From Motacilla alba alba (Eukaryota > Chordata > Aves > Passeriformes > Motacillidae), in the NCBI RefSeq assembly GCF_015832195.1, contig NC_052046.1:38716911-38780910 (forward strand): DNA of 64,000 bases, read 5' to 3'. Position numbers and translations under genes: made by a program. The notes beneath the pieces were generated by a model. The model saw only the letters and a list, made by a program, of their open reading frames with translations. It did no database searches and had not been told where the DNA came from. Positions 1-12,889 of this stretch are shown in pieces (the first letter of the stretch is position 1; each line of letters opens with the position of its first letter).

Positions 1-1329
1 AGGGTTGTCATCATTTTGTAACTGGGTTGTTGTGTAGCCTTGCATAAGGTACTTAGTATTCCTGTATCAGTTTTGCTATTGTAAAGTGCCTTGAGAATTC
101 TACATTTAAAGTCAAATCATCGTGTTCTACCCAAAGAAACATTATAATGAATTACAAGTCCTTTATTTTTATCTCGAAGTTATGGATGAATCTCTTTAAG
201 TGCTGTGGTGAAAGTGTTGGCAGTGTGAAATTTCTGTCTGTCATAGCACTGTGGTTGTTGTCTTTTCCTTCACTGTTGAATACTTTTTTCTCATGGAGAA
301 GAGAGTAACCGTCTCATTGCATATAATCTGAAGAGACTTAACAATATTTCTGCAGGTGCCTTTTGTGGACACATCAGATAAGTGATGGGCTGCAGTACAA
401 GCAGTTATTTTTCCCCTGACAGAGAATACATGTGGCTATGAAACCTAATGCTGCACATATGCACAGAAATTAGAGAGTATGCAACACAGAGAAGATGAAA
501 ACAAGCTCGGGCACTGAGCTCAAGTGAAAACGCATCACAATTTTATTTGTGTTTTTAGTATGGCAACCTGAATCATCATCATGACTTAATGCTTTAGAAC
601 AAGGGAGTACATAAGCAAAAAGGGTAAAAAATAAAATATAGTGGAATTCAGTTGCTCAGCCTGGTGGAGTAAGGTCAAGGAAACATGTGGTATTACCTAG
701 CTGCCCTGCTTCAGTGAAACCGTGCATGCACTCAGACCGTGCAGGCTTGCATCACTTCATAAAACTGATGTTGATGAAATCTGATTTTACTGTAATGAAA
801 TTCTTTTTCAGCCAGAGCACACTGGCAAAAAATTAATGTCTAAGGTAAACGAGAGCAAATGGGAACAACTGGCTGAGGCTTCAAGAAACAGGGACACTCA
901 GTGGTAGTACAGGTATCAGTGCTGAGATTACACTTTATGTACATATAAGCAACAAGAAGGCAGATTTTTGAGAAAACAGCTTGCACTCCCTTATCCCCAG
1001 CTATTCACTTTTATAAGGGGTGAATGATGGGCTTTTCCTCAGTATTTCTGGTTTATGGTTTAAGGCTGTTTCCCATCCATGTTAAAGCCAGTGAAGTGTG
1101 CTTGCGCTCTCGCTGCATGTTCATTGAGTCTCTTGTTGCTAGTTTTAACTTGTTCTTAGAAACACTGGTTTGGTAAGTACTAGGACCCATGCAAATTTGA
1201 GCTTGACCTGTGAATATAAATTGATTACATAGAACTTCTGGTATTGATTCTAGCTGCCCCTCACCAGTTGTTTGTATCTGAGTGGTGCTATCCCAGACTG
1301 CTGTCATTATTGCTAGTATTGTGTTGATT
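1..1329. other. Unique AT-rich DNA, no gene seen
   Basis: I see no coding gene, RNA gene or recognised repeat here. A 101-codon minus-strand frame at 1053-1358 runs into the adjacent CR1 fragment and resembles nothing known, so it is treated as chance. Base composition is AT-rich with very few CpG dinucleotides, as in bulk avian intergenic or intronic DNA. Confidence 0.6.
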
Positions 1330-1500
1330 ACAGAATGGGTCAGATTGGAAGGGACCACAGTGGGTCATCTGGTTCAACCTCCCTGCTCAAGTAGGGTCTT
1401 CCCAAAGCACATGGCCCAGGACTGTGTCCAGATGGTTCCTGAATATCTCCAGTAAGGGAGAATCCACAACCTCTGGGCACCCTATTCAAGTGCCATCACT
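1330..1500 (-). repeat. CR1 LINE 3'-end fragment
   Basis: On the + strand this reads as the reverse complement of a CR1 3' end: ACAGAATGGGTCAGATTGG, then GGGACCACAGTGGGTCATC, then a stretch matching the CR1 pattern for 'cacatggcccaggactgtgtccag' and 'ctccacaacctctgggcaacc'. The element therefore lies in sense on the minus strand. CR1 is the dominant LINE of birds and is usually 5'-truncated, as here, where only about 170 bp survives. The terminal octamer repeats typical of CR1 tails are eroded. It has no coding potential. Similarity is judged from memory of the family, and the left edge on + (the element's 3' end) is clearer than the right edge. Confidence 0.85.
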
Positions 1501-1920
1501 AAATGCATAGGCATGACAGTGTAGGGACCCATTAGTTACAGAAAGCAGCTTGAAATTACAGAGCCACTCAGTTAAAGTTAACAATTTTCAAATAGAATTT
1601 AAGGATACAGAATTCTGAAGTGGTGAGGTATTTCATTTCAAGAGGACTCCATCTTCCCAGCCCACCCCATTCTTGTTACACATATGCAAAGAGTGATTTG
1701 ATCCCCTAAAGAAAAGTGTTATATCTTCAAACCTTCATGACTGGTGAAACTGCTGCAAAAGATCTATATAAATGGGTGGTGGGAGGAAGCATGTGTATGA
1801 CCAAAGAGCTTTTAGCAAATAGATGTGTTGGAATTCAGGAAACAGTGGTCTTCCTCTGAACAGATGTCACTAACTTTTACACTACAGCAGTTCACCTTTG
1901 TACAGGCTGGAGCGACAGTC

Positions 1921-2004
1921 TATGGATTTAGGCAGTAAAGATAGTTAACTCTTTTTTGACACACTATGGATATAGGCAGTAAAGATAGTTAACTCCTTCT
2001 TGAC
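1921..2004. repeat. 44-bp tandem duplication (two copies)
   Basis: Positions 1921-1964 and 1965-2004 are near-identical head-to-tail copies. Both start TATGGAT and carry AGGCAGTAAAGATAGTTAAC, followed by a T-rich end and TTGAC. Only a few substitutions separate them, so the duplication is fairly recent compared with the eroded CR1 pieces. No function is evident. Confidence 0.9.
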
Positions 2005-4928
2005 TGCTGAACTCACACTGACAGTTCCTCTTCAGTTGCCAGAAATTAAAAACATTGAAAACCAAAATCAGTGTCTTAAAAGATGCTTACCATCAATTAG
2101 AAACATGTAAAGAAAATGGTGATGCTGTTTTATTTATGATAGATCAGTGGTCATTTGAGTTCCAAGTGTTTTCTTGATTCTAGAGTTGTTTTTAAATCAC
2201 GGCTAGACAGGATCTGCTATACAACCACTACAGTAGTTTTGACTTGGCAAAAATAATAGGAATATGGGATCCACGCTATATTTCTGTGTCATCAGTTAGA
2301 AATAAATAAATAAATTACAAAACTGAAGAAAAGGAGAATTTACCCCAGGATATAACCAGCTGTGTTGTTTTATACTAACACTACTGATGGAGTGAGCTGT
2401 CTCAGTAAGATAATAAATTATGTCAAAGAAAACATACAATTATCCATCAAGAGTTTAGCTGAAAAGTGGATATAGGCATGATATTTTTGATAAATAAGAG
2501 ATAAGGTCATGTGATATGTATGTCTCTGAGATATATTTACCCAAAGTAAGAAACCCAACTTTCTTCTAGCAGTAAGAGCTTAGCTAAAGGTAGTTTTTAT
2601 TAATCAAGCTCCTGTGCCGGGTGTATTTTTCAAATAAGGCATTGTTCAGATGCAGTTACACAGCAGACTTCTATAAATTCTAAATTCATAAACCTATTGA
2701 AAACTGTTTTTTAAAAAAGCTGGTCTCACCTGATCTGACTTCTTCCCAACTCCAGGTGAGTATTCCCTCTCTCCTTTTTCTTCTGTATTAATAGTTGTGT
2801 GACAATAGAACTTAGCTCTATCACAGATCAGCCTTACCTGTCTAAACCTCTACAGAGGTTTAAAGCAGTTTCTGTTTTGTTTGGGTATGTTAGGCAAACC
2901 TGACCATGGGAAAAATGTTCAACAGAGGCAAGCTTATATCATTATATACTGTTGATCTAACAATGAAACAAAATTGGTTGTAACCCAAGACCATATTTTA
3001 GAATTGGAGATGTGTATTTTGGGAAATTTTCAAGTATGAAAGATACTGGGAAAACAACAGAAAGCTTCTTCAATACATGTTACAAAGGAAGAAGGCCAGA
3101 GAAATATATCAGCTCTGCTTATTAGGACTACAACATAAACCACTTCCTCCTCATTTTCACTTCTTCTGTAGAGGTTTACTTCTCTTATTGGGGGAGACTC
3201 TGACATGTATTGATGAAAATCTATGGGAGCACACTGATTTTAAATGTGGTAGATAGTCCCTGCAGTTTGCCTTGGTCATGCTGATTGCCAGCAGCAAGGG
3301 GTTTTAAGGAGAAAATCTTGTCCTTTTCTCCAAAGCTTATGAAAATGTTCCAGTACTACTCTGTTCGGATAGTCATATTTGGGAGATGTTTTAAAATCTT
3401 CTACATGAGTGCATTAGCCTTCCTGTACCACTGAATAGGGGAGTGTAAAGTACTCTCATGGACCTTAGAGCTGCCATAAAAGGCCCTCTTGAATTTTGGG
3501 TAGCAAAACAGACCAAGTACTTGCCATCATTTAGCAGATGTGCTAAAAAAATCCATGTCTTTCATAATCAGGTATGGCTGCAGAGGATTCATCAGGAAGC
3601 GTGATATTTGATGGACACTTTTCTATTCTACTGTTTATGCATATACTCGTGCTTTTATTTGATGAAGAAAGGAAATCAGGAAAGGCAGAAAATACTTGTT
3701 TTTTTGAAACTCAAAGATACTCATACTAAAACTGAAAATAGAGACTTCAGTTCGTTCATGTTTTGAATCAAAAATCACATCTTTTGCAATACCTTGCACA
3801 GCTATTTTCATGGATGCATAGTGTTTTCATACTCTCAAACATAAAAACTTTTGAGATGTGACATTTCTGTACTTGAAGGTTTTTTCTGCTTTCAACAGAA
3901 TATTGAAAAACACTTTTTATAAACACTGATTTTCTACTTCATTATTTCCAATGTCATTTCCACTTGAAAGGAGATCACTGCTTTCAAAGGCATGTCCCTT
4001 ACTGCTGCCCGAGATGTTATGGTACCATGCTACATGCAAAGAATACCTCTTGTTTCTGGAGGAAGTATGTAATGTGTTACAAAGTTACCATCATATTTTT
4101 TCAAAATATCTAAATGTACACTCTTAAATAGCATGGCAAGATCCTGGTTCTGTTTTATCTTTGGAATGGGTCAAGACACTTGCTGGATAGCCAGCAGAAG
4201 CTGGTTGGTAGCTAGCTAACAAGCCCAACATAGGTCACAGGTCTTTCAGTGTAGTACCTTTGGTTAGTACTCAGAGGTTTTTCCAGGGAAAATGGTAGGA
4301 AGTTTCTGAAGTCAGTATCTGTGCTGAGAGAAAGAAGCAGGGTTCTGATGTCACTGCTATTCTGTTTCAACTTTTCTAGGTCTTCTTGGTGTCACCAAAA
4401 GACTGCTGCAAATCTGAAGTTACGTAAGACTTCATGTAAACTAGAGGTCCAGGAAGGACAGACAGGTTTCCTCAGAGGTCACTGAAGATCCGTACCAAAC
4501 TTGGAAGCAGCCCATAGATTTCTCCTAGTGTAGTCCAGTTTTAGACCCAGTGCTAAAATTTGTTTTGATGTCAGCCAAGGTTGCAGCTGTCACCAAAAGC
4601 AGACAATACTGCTGAATTCTCTGTAGTGGCAATTTTTTTCTAGTCAGTCAACTTGATTAAATTGCCAACTGTTACACATCCCCTTTTCAATGTTTTTAAA
4701 ATAAGAAGCTATTTGGTTTTCAGTTACCTTGGCTACACCTATATATTCTTAGTATCACAACACATCAGAGCTGGCATAACAATCTTTTGATAACATATAC
4801 GTGTTTCACACAGGATGATCATTCTCAGGAATAATGAACCCCAGGGTGCAGCTTATTTCACTTATGCCTGTTTCATGAAAAAGCAGCACCTCAGACTGCC
4901 AAGCCACTGAGGAAGCCCCCTGCAAGGT

Positions 4929-4950
4929 CCCATAGGCACATGCCTATGGG
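4929..4950. repeat. 10-bp perfect inverted repeat (hairpin)
   Basis: CCCATAGGCA at 4929-4938 and its exact reverse complement TGCCTATGGG at 4941-4950 are separated by only two bases. It lies in a locally GC-richer patch (about 4900-5060). It could form a short cruciform or an RNA hairpin if transcribed, but no terminator or gene context is present. Confidence 0.8.
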
Positions 4951-6524
4951 GGCTCCTTCCCCTCTGTTCTCCACAGAAAGGGGGTGGAAGTGCCCAGCAG
5001 TGCTGCTCTGTCTGCCCAGCATCAGCAGCTGCTGTCTCCACTGCTGCAAATGTTTTTGCGGCTTTTGTATTGCTTTTTAGGGGGATTTTTTCCCTGCCAA
5101 AGTCTCTGTTAATTGCCTGATTACTGCTTTATCCATCTGATTGTTATCTTAATCTTTAGCATTATCAGTCTTGGAGGAACACCCCCTGAGATAGTTTAGG
5201 TTGTCCCATTCACATTCATCAATACACTGATGTCCCAATCTGATCCTTTCTTGTTACCTGTCTGCTGGAACAAGAAGAGGGCCCTCACAAACATCCCAGG
5301 ACTCATTTTGGAAGATCTAGCTCTTTGATATCTGAGAACAGAATTAACCTTAGAAAGATGGTTTTTGGCTGAAAGGATGAGGATGCGGAAGAGCCAAATT
5401 CTGTCCTGTCTGGTTGCATATTTATGACTTGCCATATATTTAAATGTATTTCAATTTATAATGCAGAAGAGTAAAAGAGTAAACTAAGAGTAAAGTACTA
5501 TCTTATAAGAGTGAAAAACCAGCATGTAACCTTGGAAAGAGGACAGTATTACACTTTGGATAAAGGACACTGTTGCTTTGATTTCCAGATGGAAGACACC
5601 TCCACATATACTTGGAGTTCTAGTCCTTCCTCCTTTTCAGAAGTGTGACAGAACATTCTGTATTAAAGTCCCCAAAACTGATTGAAGATGGCCTTATTGC
5701 TACCCATGTTGCATGGCTAAGTCAGGTTGTCTCTCTCTATTACTGATTTCAGTGCTCCTACTTCTAGAACGAAACAAACTGTAACCAGGACTTCCTGTTC
5801 AGAATGTTCCACAAGCTAGATAATGTCTTTTTGTTGCTCTGATAGTATTTTGAACGTATTATTCTTTGGTTGAAATACTTTAAAAGAGTCTCAGTGATAC
5901 TAGTGTGTTCCGTGCCTGAAATGGGCAGCAGCTGAAGGATGATCACAAGTTCATGAAGTTGTAAATGTTGAGCTAGTCTATCAAGCTGTTTATTGGGCTT
6001 TATTGTCTTACTGCTAGCTCATTTTAATGTCCACAATTCTGTTGTCATTATTGAGACCTTTACAGGTGTCAAAGAATCTGACTTCTAATTCCAACAAAAA
6101 TATGGTACCCAAAAATGGTGTGTTGTTAGAGCAGCATGTTTATCTCTCTGCTGCTTTTCCATCTGTGTGTCAGAAGACTTTTCAACTGGATTTCATGCAG
6201 AGCATTTATTTGGACTCTTAGATATGTAAACTTCTTTGTTCCTTCTCTTGAGCAGAACAAAATTACTACGGCTGTTTTCCTGCAGCTCCAAGGCCAAAGA
6301 AGTATATTCCACTACTTAGCCAGCCTCAAATTGTGTATCCAAGTCTTCCTACATCCACAAGACACGAGGACCCTACCCCTTAAGCAGAGGCCTGGCAGTT
6401 ATTTGTAAGCAGAAAATGGCAGCAGTTCTTCACTGAGGGATAGTTGTATATTCAGCTAGACAGTAAGACAGTGGAGAACGGCCACCTTTGGCATTCCCTT
6501 GTGGCTCACTTGCTTGCATACTTG

Positions 6525-6566
6525 ATCATCCAGCAGCCCTGTCCTATCATCCAGCAACCTCGTCCT
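6525..6566. repeat. 21-bp tandem duplication (two copies)
   Basis: ATCATCCAGCAGCCCTGTCCT at 6525-6545 is repeated at 6546-6566 with two or three changes, followed by a partial third start (ATCACC). This is a minisatellite-like duplication without a recognised role. Confidence 0.8.
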
Positions 6567-9500
6567 ATCACCTTGTGACCAGCACTGTGTGCAACTCCAA
6601 CACAAATACTACATTTGAATTTCCCAGACCTGCATGTGACCGAGGAGCCGGTCCTACACACACTTGAACTGAGCAGTGAAGAGGCACAATGGTTGCTTAG
6701 GATCATGGTAGTTCCAAGTGACACAGCCTTTCCAGATAGGAAAGTAGTTAAAATCCAAATACAGCTCAGCACTTTATTATAGTCAGCTGGAAGAAGAGTC
6801 TCTCTGGATGCTAAGTGCAAGCCACACATCATGAAGTGTCTGCAGGCTGCGTAGATTCTAAGACAATTGAAAGTGACTAAGTTTCTTCAAGCACCCACAG
6901 AACTGGCTAGCAATCACATCAAATGCATTTAGCAAGCCCTCTGAGGTACGTGTAAAGACTCCTGAGTAGTGTATGGTGTCAGTTTAGAAATACAAATAGG
7001 TTTTCATTATACTTAAATGATTCCAGATACTCATTCATCTTGTACAGTTAAATGAAACTGACACAATATGCAGGCAAACCTTGAGTATCAATGAGGGCTG
7101 CAGAAATAATATCAATGTTGGAGATGTTTTTATTTTGCTGTATCTTTTTTCATTCTCTGCATTGGCCTTTACTTCTACTGGGATCAGTGGAAGTTGGTAG
7201 GAAAAAAAATTAAAAGCAAAATTTCCTTTAGATTTGCAGGAGAGGACAACCTTGCCTTGAGGCAGTGCAGGATGTTGACTGCAGCTGTCAATGACACCTT
7301 TATCTTAGAACAGCAATGTGGGTACAATTCAACACTGCCTCATAATGTATACAATTATTTTCACTGGAGAAAAGATTTGGAATCTTTCTGTTTCTCATTT
7401 AATTGATCATGCTCTGAAATGTTGCAAGCAAAGCTTGGTAACAGACATTTCTCTGGGATTCCATCTTGACTTCAATATTTATTTTCTCTGTCCTTTTATT
7501 TCAGGCTTGATTATCTTGTTTGGTATGTTCAAATATTAGAGAGTCTTTCTAAGAGATTCTGAAAAAATATGATTCATCAAATATCTGTTTTAATTGTTGG
7601 TTGACTGGTTAAACTTTGAGTGGGTAATGGTAGATTTGTGTCTTACAGAAGCTTCTGTCTACATAACCTAGTAAGGCATTTTTATTAGACATTTTATTTC
7701 TGCTTTACTTTCATGCAATTTATGTATTTTCATGATAAGCATGATGAAAAAAACAGTGTGTGTTGTGATATTGAGGTTTTAAAAACTGGTGGTAGTGGCA
7801 CCATTATTATCCTTAATAACTTCACATATACACCGATTCCAAATGTAACATTCACCCAGTCTTAACTCTCTTCTCTTGGGAAGATTGCTGTAGATCCTGG
7901 AGAGCTGGGGCAAAAGTGTTGATTTTATGTTATTATGGTGTTTACAGTTACTGATCTTGAGTGTCAATGGCCAAATCCCCAAACACCTCAGTGCTTTTTT
8001 GGATGCATTTTCAAGGAATTGCTCCTTTTTCCTATTTTATAAAACTGCTTTTCTTCATCTAAATACATGTAGAAACACATGTGATCTGCCTCTGAGTTGA
8101 CGGGTTTGCCTTGTGGTATGGCACATGCCTTTGTTTATTGCAGGATTTAGTCACGTCACTTCTGTTGAATCCAGAGTATTTCCATGTTTTACAACAAGCC
8201 TATACAGGTTTTAGTTAACAAATAGAAGATCTGTGCTTCAGGTCTCCTGAATTCAGGAGAATTCAGAAGCTCAGTTTTGGACATTCACCCTTTATGTCTA
8301 TGGTTATCTGCTGCCTGTTGATGTTAACAGTCTAATGTATTGTCCACGACAGCTAAAAATACCAACATTTAAAAGGTGTAAAGAACACAAATTATTCTAA
8401 GGTCTACTATCTGTTTTTCTAGTCTTGAACTGAAGAATCTTATACTTGCTTTATTGTGTATTTTTCTGATAGCATGCCAGTAATTTTCTGCTTGGATTAT
8501 TAAATTCTTATCAGGCATTTTAAAGCTACTCTGCTCTGTACCCTGATGAAAGGGTACTGATGTGGCCTTGTGCCATTGCCTTGTTGAAAAAAGCAATTGT
8601 ACTTTCAGATGATGCTGAAAACAATCAACAGTTTCAAACTAAGCTCTAATTTTCTTTTAAAGGCTGGTTATAGCAGTGAGGTACCACATCAAGTATAACA
8701 AATATTTGTATTTAGGAAATATAAGAACATGTAGTATTGCTTCCTCTTCAAAAACAGAGAAACACACATCAAAACCTCTTATTTTCATTTGGCAGAATTA
8801 TAAAACTTCCAGAAGGAGTTTTGCCTGAGAGAGTAGCTTGGATTAATAGCTAAAAATAATAATTCACCCAGGGAGGAATAAAATTGGCGGGCAAGAAATA
8901 TGGCACTAAGAGCGCTTAGTGACATGAATTTTTCATTTCTGCAACACTTAACTTCACAGGAATTTGTCCCATACATGTCTTAAATCTTCAAGCAAAGTGT
9001 AAGATCTGTACACCTTCACTGATGAGGTTAATAATTGCTTTCTTTCCAAAATGCAGGACAACGTAGCTGGTCTCCAGGGCAGAAATGCATAAGAGAAATA
9101 TGAGATATTAGAACTAAAGCTCAGGTGCTGAAGAATAAGCTCTTTCCAGAGGAGTAATGAGGGAAAATGGAGTAATTTTTATTTTCATAACATTAACAGC
9201 TGAAAATACCGAAAGAAGCATTGAATTTGATGAAGGAAAAAGGCAACGCATTTTCCCCACTATTGGTTGATTTATTTTTTTTTTTAGGATTTATTAATGG
9301 CAGAGGAAACAAACTCAAATATTGGAAGCAAGGATTAAATTTTCCATTTTTTATTCAAAATCGGCATGTTAGATTATAAATATTGCTTAAAAATAATTGA
9401 GAAATCTTGAAAGTTGTTTCCTTGTTTGCAGACAGATATAAGGAATCTATCATGGCTGCTGTAGCAGGACAGAAGAATTGCTCTGTATTTGTTGTCCTGT

Positions 9501-9788
9501 TATAATGCACTTTAAAAGAAACGCACTGCAGTGCTGAATCTTCAATCCTCATGCTATTCTAATACTTATGAAAGACACCTTTTCATATGTTTTACTGTGT
9601 TCTATCAAGAAACATACCAAAAGTGGCAAGGGATGAGCTCATCTCTTACTGAAATAAATACTTGAGATCAAAACCTGTAGCAGGAGTTGACATATAACAT
9701 GCCTGTCACTAATGAGTTTGAAGCAGCAGTGCTGCTAAGATCATGTATGGGAGGTAGGTGAACGACAGCTCTTTGGGGCACTTTGTAT

Positions 9789-10662
9789 TGGGTTTGCACA
9801 GCAAGGGTTTGGTGCCACAGGGACTACAGGGGTGGTAGTCTTCTGTGAGAAGATTCCTCTGTAGCCCATCATGAAGACCATGGTTAGACAACTGCCTGCA
9901 GCCTGTGGAAGTCCATAGTGGAGCAGATATCCACCTGCAGCCCATGGAGACCTCCAGGCCTGGAGCAGGTGGATGTCCAAAGAAGACTGCAACCTGGAGG
10001 AGGCCCCATGCTGGAGCAGGCTCCCGGCAGGACCTGTGGCCCCATGGACAGAGGACCCCACACTGGAGCTGGCAGGTTTGTGACACAGGTTTGCTGGCAG
10101 GACTTGTGACTCCATGGGGAATCCAGGCTGGAGCAATCTTCCTGAGGGACTGCACCCTATAGAAGGCATCCATGATAAAGCAGTTCATTAAGAGCTGCAG
10201 CCTGTAGGAGGGTCTCACACTGGGGAAGTTCATGCAGTTTTCACTTCCATAGGAGGGACCTATGCTGTAGCAGGGGAACAGTGTGAGAAGACCTCTTTCT
10301 GAGGAAGAAGTAGTGGCAGAGACAACATGTGATAAACTGACTGCAGCCTCCATTCCCCGTCTCCCTGTGCTGCTGGTGAGCAGGAAGTAGGTAAAAAGGG
10401 GAGTGAAGTGAAGAAGGGAGCTCTGGGGTAAATGGTTTTAGGATTTACTTTTGCGTCCTATTCCCCTACTCTGATCTGATTAGTAACGAGTTCAATTAGT
10501 TGCCCCAAGTTGAGTCTGTTTTTCCTGTAACACTAACTGAGTAATCTCTCCCTGTCAGCTTCACCAACAAGCCTTTTGTTTATTTTCTATCCTCAGTCCA
10601 GCTGAGGGGGGTAGTGATAGAGTAGCTTTGATGGTACTTGGTGTCCAGACAGGGTCAGCCCA
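9789..10662 (+). mobile_element. Endogenous retrovirus LTR with internal ~40-bp repeats
   Basis: The element begins TGGGTTTGCACAGCAAGG and ends GGGTCAGCCCA, giving TGGG...CCCA ends. I recognise the type from other bird genomes: a GC-rich LTR whose middle is a chain of degenerate ~40-bp units, each with 'CAGCCCATGGAG' or 'TGGAGCAG'-like cores, here from about 9880 to 10290. The 3' part (TTGAGTCTGTTTTTCCTGTAAC, then CAGCTGAGGGGGGTAGTGATAGAG) also fits. Compared with the family as I remember it, the promoter part between about 9850 and 9870 seems deleted. I see neither a TATA box nor an AATAAA signal. No clear target-site duplication flanks it (TTGTAT on the left, TCATG on the right). Long open frames on both strands (214 and 142 codons minus, 85 codons plus) come from this GC-rich repeat and are not genes. 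Confidence 0.85.
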
Positions 10663-12315
10663 TCATGCAGGTGCTAGCTGACATTCAAGATTTTGTTTCA
10701 AATTCTTTTTTTAAAGATTTTCAATTTAAATGCATTCTCTTTTGTGCCACAGCGCAGCTAAAGAAACGAGGGACAGTATGTTTTGACCTGTTGGTTGCAG
10801 TGTGCTTTTCACCTAGCGATGGAAAAAACACCTTCTGGATTCTTTTTTTTTTTTTTTTGTAGCAAGCCCTAGAGCACTTCCATCTTTCCTTGCTGCTCGA
10901 AGTCCCTTACAATTTCCCTTACTTTTTTAGTGCCTTTTTAGAATTCATGGAAGTGAAGATACTCATTGGTCAAATATATATTCAATACTATTGCCACTGT
11001 CAGTTGTTTAAATCTGTCCATGTAATTACTGTTCAGATGCCATGGGAGCTTACATAGAACAGAAGAAACTATTTCAGAGAGCTAGGCCCTCTGCCATGGA
11101 AGTTCATATTGTGAGCCAAAGAACACACTCGGAACACATTGGTGTCATTATATTAGGTGAACTTGCATTTTAGCAGCTCCCTTTCTGTCTATGACAGAAA
11201 GGTCAATTAGAAGAAACAGTGGTTTCATTTGATATCCCCTTTATGTAATTTGATGACCAGAAATTTCCAGTCTCTGGTGGAGTAGGTGGATATTGCTGAC
11301 CTTCAGGGCTATCAGCAAAAGGGCCATGATATCTATTTACTTTCATCTACTCCTTTGGTCCTATCTGGGGACAGGTTTTCATGGCCTAGCATGTGACAAA
11401 GCATGATTTTTCAATATCTAGATGTTAAATACCCATTGCCACTAGAGGAACCCTGCTGAGAACCTCAAAATGTGACTGAGTTGCATGCTTTCACTCTGAG
11501 ATGATATTTCAAATGATGTTTAGATATACTTATTTCTAAACCTCTTCTGAAGAAAAAAGTTCAGTTTCCAGAGCATCTTTCAGAATCTGCATCCAAAATA
11601 AAAACCAAGAAACCCCCACTATATTACCTAGCTTCCCCTTTCTGAGAGGGAATAAAAACCTCAGTTATTTTAGTGTGTTCAAAAGATCCAAGAGTTTCTG
11701 CAACACAATACCATTTAGAATATTGTTAAATAAAGTGAGGTAGGTTCTTCTTGGCCTGTTTTCCAGTGCGTTGCAGCTTAAGTCTCTCAAAATGACTTTG
11801 GGTATGATATGAACACACAAGTTCATTGATTGCTGCTTGCAACTTCAAATGTAAGTTGTTGTCCTGAATGTGGGTTCATTACTCAATGCCAATTCTCACA
11901 CTGAGTTGAGGTATTTCTATTTTTTTATCCTAGAGTCCGCAAAGGAGGGAGCTGGGTGGTAGCACATAAATACCTGACTCCCTGCTCATCTAAACTTTAC
12001 ACTGTTTTTGTATTTTAACAAACAAAGGCATCAGCATTCATTGGTCACAGTTTTCACAGCTTTTTCATCAGTTAGTACTCAACCCCCTATTTGCCCATTA
12101 AACCTCTCACTTCTAGTGCTAATTAGTCCTCAATTGTAGTTCTTTCCTCCATTTGAGTTTGTGGTCAGTGAGTTGGCGGTCAGGATCTTCCACTGCTGGA
12201 GTTACCTTTCTCCCAGTTACTGCTTGTCGGAACTCAGAATGTCCCACAGACATTCTCGGGCGTTCCAGACCCAGGTCAAAAGCATCTGAGACCCTGACAT
12301 GCAGCCAGAAACCCC
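10663..12315. other. Unique DNA, plus a CpG-bearing stretch next to an LTR
   Basis: No gene is seen. A 16-T run lies at 10843-10858. The last ~180 bp (12130-12310) contain several CpGs (for example in TTGGCGGTCAGG, TTGTCGGAAC and CTCGGGCGTTCC), unlike the CpG-poor surroundings. This may be a piece of a retroelement adjoining the LTR that follows, but I do not recognise it. Confidence 0.5.
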
Positions 12316-12889
12316 TGTGGCTTTGAATCTGACCCATGGAACAGTTTACGAACTTTGCAGGAAGAAAAAGAAGTCACAAAAGTTTAGATATTGTAGTAGA
12401 AATAGTCACGAAGTAAAGGGTAGGATTTCTGAGTGCTGTACAGGGGGTTTTAAGCCTTGTACGCAGGGGTCCAGGTTTTGTACATGGGGGTCAGGAGTTC
12501 TAAGATGGAGGGACTTGGGTGTGCCCTGTCCTCTTTCTTTCTCCTTCCTAACCTCCATGTCTTTGGTGATGTTGGCACTTACAGATTGGTTTAGAGTAGA
12601 AAGTCACTATTCAATATAGATAGTAGGCATTGGGGAAAAAGCATAAACATGTAGTACGTAATATATGATATAAAAGATGGCACCAGCCCCCTGAGAGGGC
12701 AGAGTGCCTTTGTCTGAGCTGCTGAACGGGCCACAGCAGTTCAGGGAGAAGAATCTTGTAGATAACCAACAATAAACAACCTTGAGAACAGACAACAGAA
12801 GACTACTGAGTCTTTCTTCGAAGGCACGGGTTGGAGGAGGGACTTTTCCATCTTTCGGGGTCATCCCAATCCGGGGGTGAAACCCCACA
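12316..12889 (+). mobile_element. Endogenous retrovirus LTR (solo or truncated)
   Basis: The LTR runs from TGTGGCTTTGAATCTGACCC to GGGGGTGAAACCCCACA, so its ends form a TGTGG...CCACA inverted repeat. Promoter-like TATAAAA lies at 12669-12675 and a polyadenylation signal AATAAA at 12771-12776, about 100 bp downstream, the spacing expected for a retroviral R region. The text around 'ACTACTGAGTCTTTCTTCGAAG' and 'GGAGGAGGGACTTTTCC' matches an LTR type I associate with passerine genomes. I see no gag or pol downstream and no perfect target duplication, so the exact ends are provisional. The frames of 106 codons (+) and 93 codons (-) overlapping it are incidental. Confidence 0.85.
12669..12675 (+). 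promoter_or_regulatory. TATA box of the LTR
   Basis: TATAAAA inside the LTR, about 100 bp before its AATAAA at 12771. Placement is right for U3/R of an LTR. Activity today is unknown. Confidence 0.6.

Larger units (their letters stand above)
1501..9788. other. Unique AT-rich DNA with small local repeats, no gene seen
   Basis: About 8.3 kb without a recognised gene or long repeat. Open frames here are at most about 110 codons, overlap on both strands, and show no known domain. Separately listed items inside are a 44-bp tandem duplication at 1921, a hairpin at 4929 and a 21-bp tandem duplication at 6525. A short (AAAT)n run lies near 2300. Exons shorter than about 150 bp of a spliced gene could not be excluded by eye. 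Confidence 0.55.

Noticed and set aside
9709..10353. 214-codon minus-strand open frame, longest in the window
   Set aside because: It lies almost wholly in the GC-rich repeat part of an LTR, with overlapping long frames in other phases. The translation reflects the ~40-bp repeats and not a protein family.
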